From Burkholderiaceae bacterium (lineage in GTDB: Bacteria; Pseudomonadota; Gammaproteobacteria; Burkholderiales; Burkholderiaceae_C), in assembly GCA_019751915.1 (NCBI GenBank), contig JAIEMS010000004.1, positions 32,185-96,184 of the forward strand: a DNA stretch of 64,000 bases, in the 5' to 3' direction. A program made the translations under genes and the position numbers. Positions 51,894 through 61,468 of the stretch are shown here, piece by piece (the stretch's first letter is position 1; every line of letters begins with the position of its first letter). Under the pieces are notes generated by a model. The model was not told the origin of the DNA and ran no database searches. It saw nothing but the letters and a program-made list of their open reading frames with translations.

Positions 51894-52015
51894 ATTGCAA
51901 AAACCGTGCGCTGGCAATGGCCGCTAAGGGACATTGCAGCACCTGCCCGGCTTGAAACGCCTAAAATCAGTCATAACTAAGTCATGTGCTTTTCGCATTC
52001 TCTCTGGAGTCCCGC

Positions 52016-53935
52016 TTGAATAATCAGTGGTTTTCAAAAGTTGCCGTATGGCTCGTCATCGCCATGGTGCTATTTACCGTGTTCAAGCAATTTGACACAC
52101 GCGTTGGCCCAGCCGCAGGCCATGTTGGGTATTCGGAGTTCCTCGAAGATGTGCGCGCCAGCCGCATCAAAAGTGCCACGATCCAAGAAGGTCAGGGCGG
52201 CACTGAAATCGTCGCTGTCACTAACGATGACCGCAGAATCCGTACCACCGCTACCTACCTTGACCGCGGTCTGGTCGGTGATTTGATTAACAACAACGTC
52301 AAATTTGATGTCAAGCCGCGCGAAGAAGGCTCACTGCTGATGAGTCTGTTGGTCAGCTGGGGGCCAATGCTGCTGCTGATTGGGGTTTGGGTCTATTTCA
52401 TGCGCCAAATGCAAGGCGGCGGCAAGGGCGGTGCCTTTAGCTTTGGCAAAAGCAAAGCCCGCATGATGGACGAAAACAACAACACCGTGACCTTTGCCGA
52501 TGTGGCCGGTTGCGACGAAGCTAAAGAAGAAGTCCGCGAGGTGGTCGATTTTCTGAAAGACCCCCAGCGTTTCCAAAAGCTCGGCGGACGCATTCCACGC
52601 GGTTTGTTGCTGGTGGGGCCACCGGGCACTGGCAAGACGCTGTTGGCAAAATCCATTGCTGGCGAGGCCAAAGTGCCGTTCTTCAGCATCTCGGGTTCTG
52701 ATTTTGTCGAAATGTTTGTTGGCGTTGGTGCTGCCCGCGTCCGCGACATGTTTGAAAACGCCAAAAAGAATGCACCCTGCATCATTTTTATTGACGAAAT
52801 TGATGCCGTTGGTCGCCAGCGCGGTGCAGGTTTGGGCGGTGGCAACGATGAGCGCGAACAAACTCTGAACCAAATGTTGGTGGAGATGGATGGTTTTGAA
52901 ACCAACCTCGGCGTGATTGTGGTGGCTGCCACCAACCGCCCCGACATTCTGGACGCCGCTTTGCTGCGCCCTGGTCGTTTTGACCGTCAGGTGTATGTCA
53001 CGCTGCCCGATATTCGGGGCCGTGAGCAAATCCTCAACGTCCACATGCGCAAAATTCCGGCGGGCCAAGATGTTAACCCCGGCATCATTGCACGCGGTAC
53101 CCCCGGCATGTCGGGGGCCGATTTGGCCAATTTGTGCAACGAGGCTGCTTTGATGGCTGCGCGGCGCAATGCCCGCGTTGTCGAGATGCAGGATTTTGAA
53201 AAGGCCAAAGACAAAATTTTGATGGGCCCCGAGCGCAAGAGCATGGTGATGCCCGAGGAAGAGCGCCGCAATACTGCCTACCACGAATCAGGCCATGCCC
53301 TGATTGGTAAATTGCTGCCTAAGTGCGATCCAGTACACAAAGTAACCATCATTCCACGGGGCCGCGCTCTGGGCGTGACCATGAGCTTGCCGTCGCAAGA
53401 CCGCTACAGCTACGACAAAGATTACATGCTGAACCAGATCAGTATGTTGTTTGGCGGTCGTATTGCCGAAGAAGTGTTCATGCACCAAATGACCACGGGT
53501 GCCAGCAACGACTTTGAGCGTGCCACGCACATTGCCCGCGATATGGTGACCCGCTACGGCATGACGGATGCCCTTGGGCCCATGGTTTACGCTGAAAACG
53601 AAGGCGAAGTGTTTTTGGGTCGTTCCGTTACCAAAACCACCACCATGAGCGAATCGACCATGCAAAAGGTTGATGACGAAGTTCGCAAAATTATTGACGA
53701 GCAGTACGCACTGGCGCGCAAACTGATCGAAGAGCACAGCGACAAAATGCACGCGATGGCCAAAGCGCTGTTGGAGTGGGAAACCATTGACACCGACCAG
53801 CTTGACGACATCATGGCGGGCAAGGAACCGCGTCCACCCAAAGATTGGACTCCGCGCACCCCTCCCTCCGGTGGTGGCGATTCCGGTGGGGGCACCCCGG
53901 TGGTTGCTACAGAGCCAGCCCCGACCGTGGTCTAA
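52016..53935 (+). CDS. ftsH: ATP-dependent zinc metalloprotease FtsH
   Basis: [35 protein letters not shown] start preferred. Confidence 0.98.
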   Translation: MNNQWFSKVAVWLVIAMVLFTVFKQFDTRVGPAAGHVGYSEFLEDVRASRIKSATIQEGQGGTEIVAVTNDDRRIRTTATYLDRGLVGDLINNNVKFDVKPREEGSLLMSLLVSWGPMLLLIGVWVYFMRQMQGGGKGGAFSFGKSKARMMDENNNTVTFADVAGCDEAKEEVREVVDFLKDPQRFQKLGGRIPRGLLLVGPPGTGKTLLAKSIAGEAKVPFFSISGSDFVEMFVGVGAARVRDMFENAKKNAPCIIFIDEIDAVGRQRGAGLGGGNDEREQTLNQMLVEMDGFETNLGVIVVAATNRPDILDAALLRPGRFDRQVYVTLPDIRGREQILNVHMRKIPAGQDVNPGIIARGTPGMSGADLANLCNEAALMAARRNARVVEMQDFEKAKDKILMGPERKSMVMPEEERRNTAYHESGHALIGKLLPKCDPVHKVTIIPRGRALGVTMSLPSQDRYSYDKDYMLNQISMLFGGRIAEEVFMHQMTTGASNDFERATHIARDMVTRYGMTDALGPMVYAENEGEVFLGRSVTKTTTMSESTMQKVDDEVRKIIDEQYALARKLIEEHSDKMHAMAKALLEWETIDTDQLDDIMAGKEPRPPKDWTPRTPPSGGGDSGGGTPVVATEPAPTVV

Positions 53936-54011
53936 CAAAAAACCACCGTAACCACGCACAGAACGGGGCCGCAAGCCCCGTTTTTCAATGGCCGCTTGCA
54001 CTGTTGTCTCC

Positions 54012-54887
54012 ATGTTTTGGCAAACCACTCGCTACACATTGAAGCTTGAGCGCCCGCAGATCATGGGCATTGTGAATGCTACGCCAGATTCGTTTTCGGA
54101 CGGTGGGCAGCATTTTTCTACGACAGCGGCGCTGCGCCATGCCGAGAAACTGCTTCAAGAAGGTGCCGATATTCTGGACATTGGCGGTGAATCAACCCGC
54201 CCTGGCAGCCCCGCCGTAGCGCTTGAAGAGGAATTGGCCCGTGTCCTGCCCGTGGTGCGCGAGGCCGTGCGGCTGGGTGTGCCGATTTCGGTCGATACCT
54301 ACAAGCCCCAAGTGATGCAAGCGGTGCTTGATTTGGGTGCAGACATCATCAACGACATTTGGGCATTGCGCCAGCCAGGTGCCATGCAGGTGGTGGCCCG
54401 GCATCCACGCTGCGGCGTGTGTTTGATGCACATGCACCGCGATCCACAAAGCATGCAGGCGACACCGATGGCGGGTGATGTGGTTGCACAAGTGCTCTCT
54501 TTTTTAGAGCAAGAAACTGTTGCACTGCAAGCGCTAGGGGTCAAAAAGAACCGAATCGTTTTAGATTACGGCATTGGCTTCGGTAAAACAGTAGAACAAA
54601 ACTTTCTCTTACTCCAGCAGCAAAAAGCCTTCTTAACCTTGGGATTCCCGCTGCTGGCGGGATGGTCGCGCAAGTCGTCTCTGGGTGCGATCACAGGGTT
54701 GGAGGTGACGCAGCGGCTTGTAGCCAGCGTGGCTGCTGCGTTATTGGCGGTGGAGCATGGCGCGCGCATTGTGCGCGTTCATGATGTACGCGAAACAGCC
54801 CAAGCACTGGCAGTCTGGCAGGCTATGCAGCAGCCAAGTGATGAACCCTTCATCTCCCCCGATAACCATAAGGACACTTCGGTATGA
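54012..54887 (+). CDS. folP: Dihydropteroate synthase
   Basis: [36 protein letters not shown]. Confidence 0.97.
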   Translation: MFWQTTRYTLKLERPQIMGIVNATPDSFSDGGQHFSTTAALRHAEKLLQEGADILDIGGESTRPGSPAVALEEELARVLPVVREAVRLGVPISVDTYKPQVMQAVLDLGADIINDIWALRQPGAMQVVARHPRCGVCLMHMHRDPQSMQATPMAGDVVAQVLSFLEQETVALQALGVKKNRIVLDYGIGFGKTVEQNFLLLQQQKAFLTLGFPLLAGWSRKSSLGAITGLEVTQRLVASVAAALLAVEHGARIVRVHDVRETAQALAVWQAMQQPSDEPFISPDNHKDTSV

Positions 54888-56218
54888 CACGCAAATACTT
54901 TGGCACCGACGGCATCCGTGGCACAGTGGGCCAAGCCCCCATTACCCCCGACTTCGTGCTGCGACTGGCCCACGCTGTGGGGCGGGTGCTGAAAAAAACC
55001 GAAGAGCGCCCACTGGTTTTGATTGGCAAAGACACCCGTATTTCTGGCTACATGCTCGAGAGTGCGCTGGAATCGGGCTTTAACTCTGCCGGTGTTGATG
55101 TGCTGTTGCTGGGGCCATTGCCCACGCCGGGGGTGGCTTACCTGACCCGTGCCCAGCGGGCTAGCTTGGGGGTGGTCATCAGTGCCAGCCACAACGCTTA
55201 TTCAGACAATGGGATCAAGTTTTTTAGTGCCCAAGGCTCCAAGCTGCCGGATGCTTGGGAGCTAGAGGTCGAAGCAGCACTGGAAGATCCACCCGTTTGG
55301 GCAGATTCTGCCTCGCTGGGAAAGACGCGGCGGCTCGATGATGCTGCTGGGCGCTATATTGAGTTTTGTAAAAGCACCTTTCCACAGGATTTGACGCTCA
55401 AGGGCCTGAAAATCGTCGTCGATGCAGCCCACGGAGCGGCTTACCACATTGCCCCCAAGGTGTTCCATGAACTGGGTGCTGAGGTCATTGCCATTGGCTG
55501 TGCACCGGATGGACTCAACATCAACCATGAAGTCGGTGCGACCCACCCCGGTGCGTTGCTGCGTTCCGTGCGGGCAAACCATGCTGACTTTGGGATTGCC
55601 CTTGATGGCGATGCCGACCGCCTGCAAATGGTGGATGCCGCCGGGCGCTTGTACAACGGCGATGAGCTTTTGTATTTAATGGTTTGTGATCGCATGGGGC
55701 GTGACGAGCATGTTCCGGGCACTGTTGGCACCTTAATGACCAACATGGCCGTTGAAAAGGCTCTGGAAGGGCGCGGTGTCAAAATGCTGCGCGCTAAGGT
55801 TGGCGACCGTTATGTGCTGGAAGAATTGGCACGCCACCGTTGGGTATTGGGCGGTGAGGGTTCAGGCCACCTGCTGGTGCTCGATAAGCACACCACTGGC
55901 GATGGGCTGGTCAGCGCACTTCAAGTGTTGCAATACTGTGTGCGCAGCGGCCAGAGCATGGCACAGTTGCTGGCCGGTTTAACGTTGTTTCCGCAAGTGC
56001 TGCTGAATGTGCGCTTGCGTCCTGATCAAAATTGGCAAACCAGTACCCACTTGGCGCAAGAAATTGCCCAAGTTCAGGCCCAACTGGGAACACAAGGGCG
56101 CGTGCTGATTCGTGCCAGTGGCACCGAACCGTTGTTGCGTGTGATGGTTGAGGCCTGTGATGCAGCCATGGCACATGCCTGCGCCGAACGCTTGGCCGAG
56201 GCCGCTAGATCAGCATAA
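54884..56218 (+). CDS. glmM: Phosphoglucosamine mutase
   Basis: [39 protein letters not shown]. Confidence 0.98.
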   Translation: MTRKYFGTDGIRGTVGQAPITPDFVLRLAHAVGRVLKKTEERPLVLIGKDTRISGYMLESALESGFNSAGVDVLLLGPLPTPGVAYLTRAQRASLGVVISASHNAYSDNGIKFFSAQGSKLPDAWELEVEAALEDPPVWADSASLGKTRRLDDAAGRYIEFCKSTFPQDLTLKGLKIVVDAAHGAAYHIAPKVFHELGAEVIAIGCAPDGLNINHEVGATHPGALLRSVRANHADFGIALDGDADRLQMVDAAGRLYNGDELLYLMVCDRMGRDEHVPGTVGTLMTNMAVEKALEGRGVKMLRAKVGDRYVLEELARHRWVLGGEGSGHLLVLDKHTTGDGLVSALQVLQYCVRSGQSMAQLLAGLTLFPQVLLNVRLRPDQNWQTSTHLAQEIAQVQAQLGTQGRVLIRASGTEPLLRVMVEACDAAMAHACAERLAEAARSA

Positions 56219-56399
56219 TTTTCAGCCCTTGGGTTTGGAGTGTTTGCACAATCTCCGGATCAAGTTTTCGAGGAGGCTTCACGCGTGCGTGGGGGGCGTG
56301 GGACAAAGTGCTGTGGGGTGCCAACGTCAGCAAGTGCAGGCCCCAAAGCGCCCGATTTGGTAAATCGCCTTACATCCGCCCTCGCATCGGACGGGAAAC

Positions 56400-56438
56400 A
56401 AAAAACCCCGATATCAAAAAGATACCGGGGTTTTCTTT
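56400..56438. terminator. Bidirectional rho-independent terminator between glmM and the tRNA-His fragment
   Basis: aaaaaCCCCGaTATCaaaaaGATAcCGGGGtttt. Confidence 0.8.
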
Positions 56439-56445
56439 GTTTACT

Positions 56446-56496
56446 TGGGGTGGCTGATGGGGCTCGAACCCACGACAACAGGAATCACAATCCTGT
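56446..56496 (-). tRNA. 3' fragment of tRNA-His (GTG anticodon); attachment-site remnant
   Basis: Minus strand: acaggattGTGattcctgttgtcgtgggttcgagccccatcagccacccca; sequence upstream does not match a tRNA 5' half. Confidence 0.85.
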
Positions 56497-56656
56497 GTTT
56501 TTAGTGTTTGCCGGTGTTGGTTAGTGTAGGTAGAATCAATATAAATCAACAAGTTAGGCTATTTTTCCCAGTGATAAGGTGGGCCAATTGTTGGTTTTTA
56601 TGCGGCTAAATTGGTCAAATTTGCCTACAGATTGCCTACAACCTAAAAACACCACC

Positions 56657-57992
56657 ATGAGTAAGCAACAGAACCGAGTGCGATTGACCGCTGGCAGGGT
56701 TGAAGCCTTCACCTGTCCGGCTGGCAAGCCCCAAGCCTTCCTATGGGATACCGAAGCCCCGGCGCTGGCGTTGCGTGCAACCCCTACAGGCCGTAAAACC
56801 TATGTCTTTGAATCGCGCCTTCATGGTGGCACCATCCGAACCACCATAGGCACGCTGGCAGACTGGCCTATCGAAAAAGCAAGGGGCGAAGCATCCCGCC
56901 TCAAAATGTTGGTAGATAACGGGCAAGACCCCAGAGAGATAGAGCGCCAGCAACAGGCAGACCGTAAAGCCGCTGCACTGGCTACGCAAGCCCAAGCCCT
57001 GACCGTGGGCGAAGTGTGGGCATGGTACATAGAGCAGCGCCGCCCATTCTGGGGTGAACTGCACTACCGTGACCATATCGACAAGGCCAAACCCGGTGGC
57101 TTGCCATCGGGCCGCCGTGGGGGTGGTAAGCAACTGACCAAGCCGGGGCCGCTGGCCAGCCTTATGCCGCTGACACTGAAAGACCTAAGCCAGCCCACCA
57201 TAGAGGCATGGGCCGCTACCGAAGGCAAGACCCGGCCAATCATCCGCCCGGCTTGCATGGCGGCTACTGACTGTCTTTTTAACGTGGTGCGCAGAACAGC
57301 CCGAATATGCCACCCTGCTACCTGACCACCGCAACCCGGCCAAAAGCAAAAAGGCACGCGAAGCCTTGGGCAAGGCTGGCACCAAGTCGGACGTATTGCA
57401 GCGCGAACAATTGGCCGTTTGGTTTGCCACTGTGCAACAGATTCAAAACCCCGTCATAGCGGCTTGCTTGCAAATGATGCTACTGACTGGCGCAAGGCCG
57501 GGGGAGGTGCTGGCGCTGCGCTGGGAGGACGTAAACACCCAATGGCGGGGCATCCATATCCGAGACAAGGTAGAAGGGGTACGGGAGATACCCGCAACCC
57601 CTTACATGCTGCACTTGCTGGCCAGCCTACCCCGACGCAACGAATGGATTTTTTCCAGCCCCACCAGCGCCAGCGGGAGGCTATCGGAACCCAATACACC
57701 CCATGCGCGTGCCTGCAATGCCGCTGGCCTAGAGGGGCTAACCCTGCATGGCTTGCGCCGTTCTTTTTCCAGCCTTACCGAGTGGCTAGAGGTGCCCGCT
57801 GGGGTAGTTGCCCAGATTCAAGGCCATAAGCCCAGCGCCACCGCTGAAAAGCATTACAAGGTTCGCCCTTTGGAGTTGCTACGCCAGCACCACGAACGGA
57901 TTGAAGCGTGGATATTGGAGCAAGCCGGGGTGCAGTTTGACAGCGCCAGCACCAGCGAAGGCAACCGGCTAAGGCTAGTGCAAGCGGCATAG
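56657..57992 (+). pseudogene. Tyrosine recombinase (integrase) with a +1 frameshift near 57280-57300
   Basis: ORF1 carries the arm/core-binding part. ORF2 carries catalytic motifs TGARPGEVLALRW, HGLRRSF, QGHKPSATAEKHY. Frame 3 resumes as WCAEQPEYATLLPDHRNPAKSKKAREALGKAG. Confidence 0.85.
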
Positions 57993-58100
57993 TTTGGTTT
58001 TCTCACGCGAGCTTGTATCTTTTTTCGCCCTTGCTGGCAGTGCTAGCCTGCACCAAAAAACCTAAAAAGTTAAACTGTGTGCAACTTTTGGAGCAACGCC

Positions 58101-58355
58101 ATGCACACTTCTACCCTTCGCACCGTAGGCGGTTCCATCGCCCTGACCATCCCGCAAAAGCTGGCCCGTGCCTTGGGCCTACACGCTGGCGACACGGTGA
58201 ACCTTGACGCGGAACAGGGCCGCCTCATCGTCGCACCCGCTGCCCGCCGTAGCTACACCTTGGAACAAGTGCTGGCTATGCAAGGTGACGCCCCGCTGGC
58301 GCTGGATACCGATTGGGACACCATGCCAGCAATAGGCCGTGAGGTGGCACTGTGA
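58101..58355 (+). CDS. AbrB/MazE-family antitoxin
   Basis: STLRTVGGSIALTIPQKLARALGLHAGDTVNLDAEQGRLIV. Confidence 0.9.
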   Translation: MHTSTLRTVGGSIALTIPQKLARALGLHAGDTVNLDAEQGRLIVAPAARRSYTLEQVLAMQGDAPLALDTDWDTMPAIGREVAL

Positions 58356-58690
58356 AGGTGTTTGAACGTGGCGACATCGTAGCCCTGACCTTTGACCCCA
58401 CCTTAGGCCGTGAACAGCAAGGCCACCGCCCGGCGCTGGTGTTGACCCCGCAAGCCTTTAACCGACTGGGCCTGATAGGCGTGTGCCCCATTACCCAAGG
58501 CGGGCAGGGTGTCCGTGCTGTGGGTATGGCGGTATCCCTGACCGGGGCCGGGATAGAGACAGCCGGGATTGTGCTGGTGCAACAGTTCCGCATGATTGAC
58601 GCCAGCGCCCGGGGTGCCCGTTGGATAGAACGTGCGCCCGCCCACATTACTGAGGAAGTACGCGCCCGGCTTGCCGCCTTGCTGGATTGA
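58352..58690 (+). CDS. MazF/PemK-family toxin (GTG start overlapping the antitoxin stop)
   Basis: FERGDIVALTFDPTLGREQQGHRPALVLTPQAFNRLGLIGVCPITQ. Confidence 0.9.
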   Translation: MKVFERGDIVALTFDPTLGREQQGHRPALVLTPQAFNRLGLIGVCPITQGGQGVRAVGMAVSLTGAGIETAGIVLVQQFRMIDASARGARWIERAPAHITEEVRARLAALLD

Positions 58691-58702
58691 CCGACAACCA
58701 CC

Positions 58703-59020
58703 ATGCACCGCATATTCAACCCCCCACACCCCGGCCTGACCTTGCGCGATGATGTATTGTCCACCTTGGTACTGACCGTTACCCAAGCTGCTCAGCAATT
58801 GGACGTATCCCGCGTGATCCTGTCCCGCGTATTGAATGGCTACGCCGCTGTATCGCCTGAAATGGCCCTGCGCATTGAAGCATGGCTAGGTGTAGAACGT
58901 GGCGGCGAAGCGCGGTTATGGCTGGCAGAACAAAGCGCCTATGACGTGTGGCAAGCACAACAGCGATTTAAGGCCGCGCCTATGCACGTTCAACCGGCCC
59001 CACAAATGGCACACGCCTGA
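58703..59020 (+). CDS. HigA-type XRE antitoxin without an adjacent HigB
   Basis: NPPHPGLTLRDDVLSTLVLTVTQAAQQLDVSRVILSRVLNGYAAVSPEMALRIEAWLG. Confidence 0.85.
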   Translation: MHRIFNPPHPGLTLRDDVLSTLVLTVTQAAQQLDVSRVILSRVLNGYAAVSPEMALRIEAWLGVERGGEARLWLAEQSAYDVWQAQQRFKAAPMHVQPAPQMAHA

Positions 59021-59131
59021 CAGTTTTCGCCACCAGATAGGCCCACCTTGAAACCGGGCTGAACAGACAGGCCCCCGACTGTCCCCGCTGGTGGCACCCA
59101 TTTATCGGGGGACGCATCGGGGGATGCACAG

Positions 59132-59883
59132 ATGAGTTTGAGAATTCACAGCGCAAGCACTCTGGATGAGGCTGCCACTTGGTTGAGCGAAGAAACCACT
59201 GAGACATGGAATGTGCGGGCGGTACTGGAGGCATTGCTGCGCGGTTGGAGAGAGCGGGGAGCCTATCCGCTAACTCGCCTACTACCCATCAGTTTAGAGA
59301 TAGTTGTGCCGCCCGGCTCCATCATGCAGGATCGCATGATGACGGAGCAAACGCATATTACCGAACGCCCGCAAACTCTGATTGCAGGCGGTGCGGCTTT
59401 GGAAAAGCTGCTGCACGATTTACTCCAGTACGGGGAAGCCACGCATATATCCCTCAACAGCGATGGAGGTCGGCGATGGCTTTGCACGTCCCCATTGCGG
59501 CCTGAGCATGTACGGTTGCCTGCTGGTGTGATTGATACCTTGGTGCCGGAATTCGACCGTTTTGTAAAGAGTGACTTGGCTGCGCAGGTGCTAGAGCTAG
59601 CATCCCTCGCCAAGGATGCCCCTGTGGCACCAGCGCCCCCGCTGTGCCCGCCAGCAATGCGCCAGAGACCAGAGAGCAGCGGCAAGACCGCCGTTTGCAG
59701 GCTTGCATCAATGCTGGATTGCCGATGGACACAAAGGCTGCTTTGTCGCGTTTGCCCGATGGCGTGGGCGGTGTTGCAGGCAGCGAAGGCGTGACACGAC
59801 AAGCATTTTCGGTGGACATCAAAGCCGCATTGAAGCGCCGTGAGAGTGCCACGCGGGAAGGCGCAAGAGTTCATCGCGCATGA
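59132..59883 (+). pseudogene. Hypothetical element protein, probable frameshift at a C run near 59635
   Basis: Frame 2 N-terminal part ends in low-plausibility sequence. Frame 1 continues as PASNAPETREQRQDRRLQACINAGLPMDTKAALSRLPDGVGGVAGSEGVTRQAFSVDIKAALKRRES. Confidence 0.55.
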
Positions 59884-59962
59884 TGTAAGCGCCTGCATTT
59901 GAATGGCGCGTTCATTCGGGAGGTGAAGATGCAAGCGCCTGCATGGGTGACTGCATGAATAT

Positions 59963-60020
59963 GCATGCCAAGTAATCGATACCGCTGCGACTTTGCAGCG
60001 CCATTCGATTACTGCCATGC
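59963..60020. promoter_or_regulatory. Nested inverted repeat over the start of the AlpA-like gene
   Basis: GCATGCCAAGTAATCGA-tac-CGCTGCgactttGCAGCG-ccat-TCGATTACTGCCATGC. Confidence 0.7.
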
Positions 60021-60268
60021 AAGCTTTAACGCAACACAGCGCCAGCACCCGCCGCGCTGCCACTGACGCCCAGCAATTCCCGCCGCTGGAGCTGGTCAAC
60101 CGCCCCACGGTTCCAACGCCGCAAGCCGCCCACTATCTAAACCGCCGTCCCCAAACAATGCGCGAATGGGCTTGTTTAGAGAATGGCCCGCTGCGCCCTA
60201 TCCGCATTAATGGCCGCCTTGCGTGGCCCGTGGCGAGCATTCGCGCCTTATTGGGGGTGGCAGCATGA
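60017..60268 (+). CDS. AlpA/excisionase-like DNA-binding protein
   Basis: PTVPTPQAAHYLNRRPQTMREWACLENGPLRPIRINGRLAWPVASIRALLG. Confidence 0.65.
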   Translation: MQALTQHSASTRRAATDAQQFPPLELVNRPTVPTPQAAHYLNRRPQTMREWACLENGPLRPIRINGRLAWPVASIRALLGVAA

Positions 60269-60888
60269 ACACCAGCACCCCAAAGCAAAATGTCCCCCAC
60301 CACTCGAAGACAACGGAGAGCGCCGCATTAAGCAAGCCGCATTCTGTCACCACCGTACAGGCCGTCAACTGGCTGGCGCTAGTCTGCGTCACAGGCATGA
60401 GCTATGGCAGAATCAACACTAAGGCGAAAGCCCCGGCGTGTCGTAACGTCTTAGGAATAGCGGTTGCAACCCCCACCGATAAGCGGGGCTTTGTTATGTC
60501 CGAATTTTCGGGGCACGGTGTAGTCCGTACCTGCGTTGTTTATGGGCATGGCGGGGGCTATCCGCAAGGACGCCCGCATGGCTATTCCCATGTTACGAAC
60601 CGCCATGTCCGCCCGTTGCCCGTCGTAAGGCAACCCGTGGCTCCAAAGTCTCGAATAGGAGCAACGACCATGCAACAGGTCAATCCAATGAGCCATCTTG
60701 TGCCCATGCCCAAGGCCGCCCCGACCATCCCCACCACCACCGAAGTGCAGGCGCACGCCCTGCTAGAGGCCGCTACCAGCGCCAGCTTAGCCGGATTCTA
60801 TCTGCGCAAAGGCAACGTAATCGCCGCACGTCGTAAGGCCGTGCAACTGCTCAAGAGTCTGCAAGTTTTGGAGGTGGCCCATGTCTGA
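60265..60888 (+). CDS. Ash-family ORF (P4-type) fused in frame to a small downstream ORF with its own RBS/ATG at 60670
   Basis: GRINTKAKAPACRNVLGIAVATPTDKRGFV..GHGGGYPQGRPHGYSHVTNRH; internal ataggagcaacgaccATGCAACAG. Confidence 0.6.
   Translation: MNTSTPKQNVPHHSKTTESAALSKPHSVTTVQAVNWLALVCVTGMSYGRINTKAKAPACRNVLGIAVATPTDKRGFVMSEFSGHGVVRTCVVYGHGGGYPQGRPHGYSHVTNRHVRPLPVVRQPVAPKSRIGATTMQQVNPMSHLVPMPKAAPTIPTTTEVQAHALLEAATSASLAGFYLRKGNVIAARRKAVQLLKSLQVLEVAHV
60427..60492 (+). ncRNA. Putative structured regulatory RNA (P4 immunity/CI-RNA-like) inside the Ash ORF
   Basis: AAAGCCCCG (60427-60435) pairs with CGGGGCTTT (60484-60492); CCCC at 60471-60474 can compete for the same GGGG. Confidence 0.45.
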
Positions 60889-61468
60889 AATTACCGTAAT
60901 CGACGCTGGCAAACTGTCTGTAGCCGAGCTGGGACAGCGTATCAATGACCGCGTGCAAATGCTTGAACAGCACGCCAAAAAGGCTACCGAGTACGCTTTT
61001 GAAGTTGGTCAGCTTTTGACTGAGGCTAAATCTCAAGTGCAGCACGGCGAATGGGAGCAATGGCTGTCTGACCATTGCAGTCTGGCACCGCGCACCGCCC
61101 GCGCCTATATGCGACTGGCAAAAGAGTTGCCCACCTTGTCGGACGCAAAACGGCAACACGTTGCCGATTTACCAATCCGCGAAGCGTTGAAGGCCATTGC
61201 CACCGACCCCACGCCACCCGTTAAGCCGCGCGGTATTGATGGCATTTGGAAGCGCAACTCCCCCGAAAAACAATCTAAGGTGAAGGGTGTTTTTAATCAG
61301 GCGCGCCAAAAACTTGCCAAAGCTGAAAAGCGCCTCGATATGGGCATGAAAGGCAGTGAGGTTGAATCGTTGCGTAAGCATTTAGAGGCGGTGTTAGAGC
61401 AGCTTAACGAACTGCAAAATGCGCCCAGCCAAGACCTCAACGCCGTGGAGGTGTCCGGCCATGCATGA
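60881..61468 (+). CDS. DUF3102-like protein
   Basis: YAFEVGQLLTEAKSQVQHGEWEQWLSDHCSLAPRTARAYMRLAKELP. Confidence 0.75.
   Translation: MSEITVIDAGKLSVAELGQRINDRVQMLEQHAKKATEYAFEVGQLLTEAKSQVQHGEWEQWLSDHCSLAPRTARAYMRLAKELPTLSDAKRQHVADLPIREALKAIATDPTPPVKPRGIDGIWKRNSPEKQSKVKGVFNQARQKLAKAEKRLDMGMKGSEVESLRKHLEAVLEQLNELQNAPSQDLNAVEVSGHA

Noticed and set aside
54530-54560. gcaagcgctaggggtcaaaaag in folP as a further repeat copy
   Set aside because: Only one arm resembles the family, and the encoded [20 protein letters not shown] is ordinary conserved FolP sequence.
56225-56385. Short minus-strand open stretch (..[27 protein letters not shown]) between glmM and the terminator
   Set aside because: No convincing start or homology recognised by eye; could be a gene remnant but not supportable.
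57280-57300. Programmed -1 frameshift in the integrase at CTTTTTAAC
   Set aside because: The required shift is +1, and no canonical slippery heptamer plus pseudoknot is evident.
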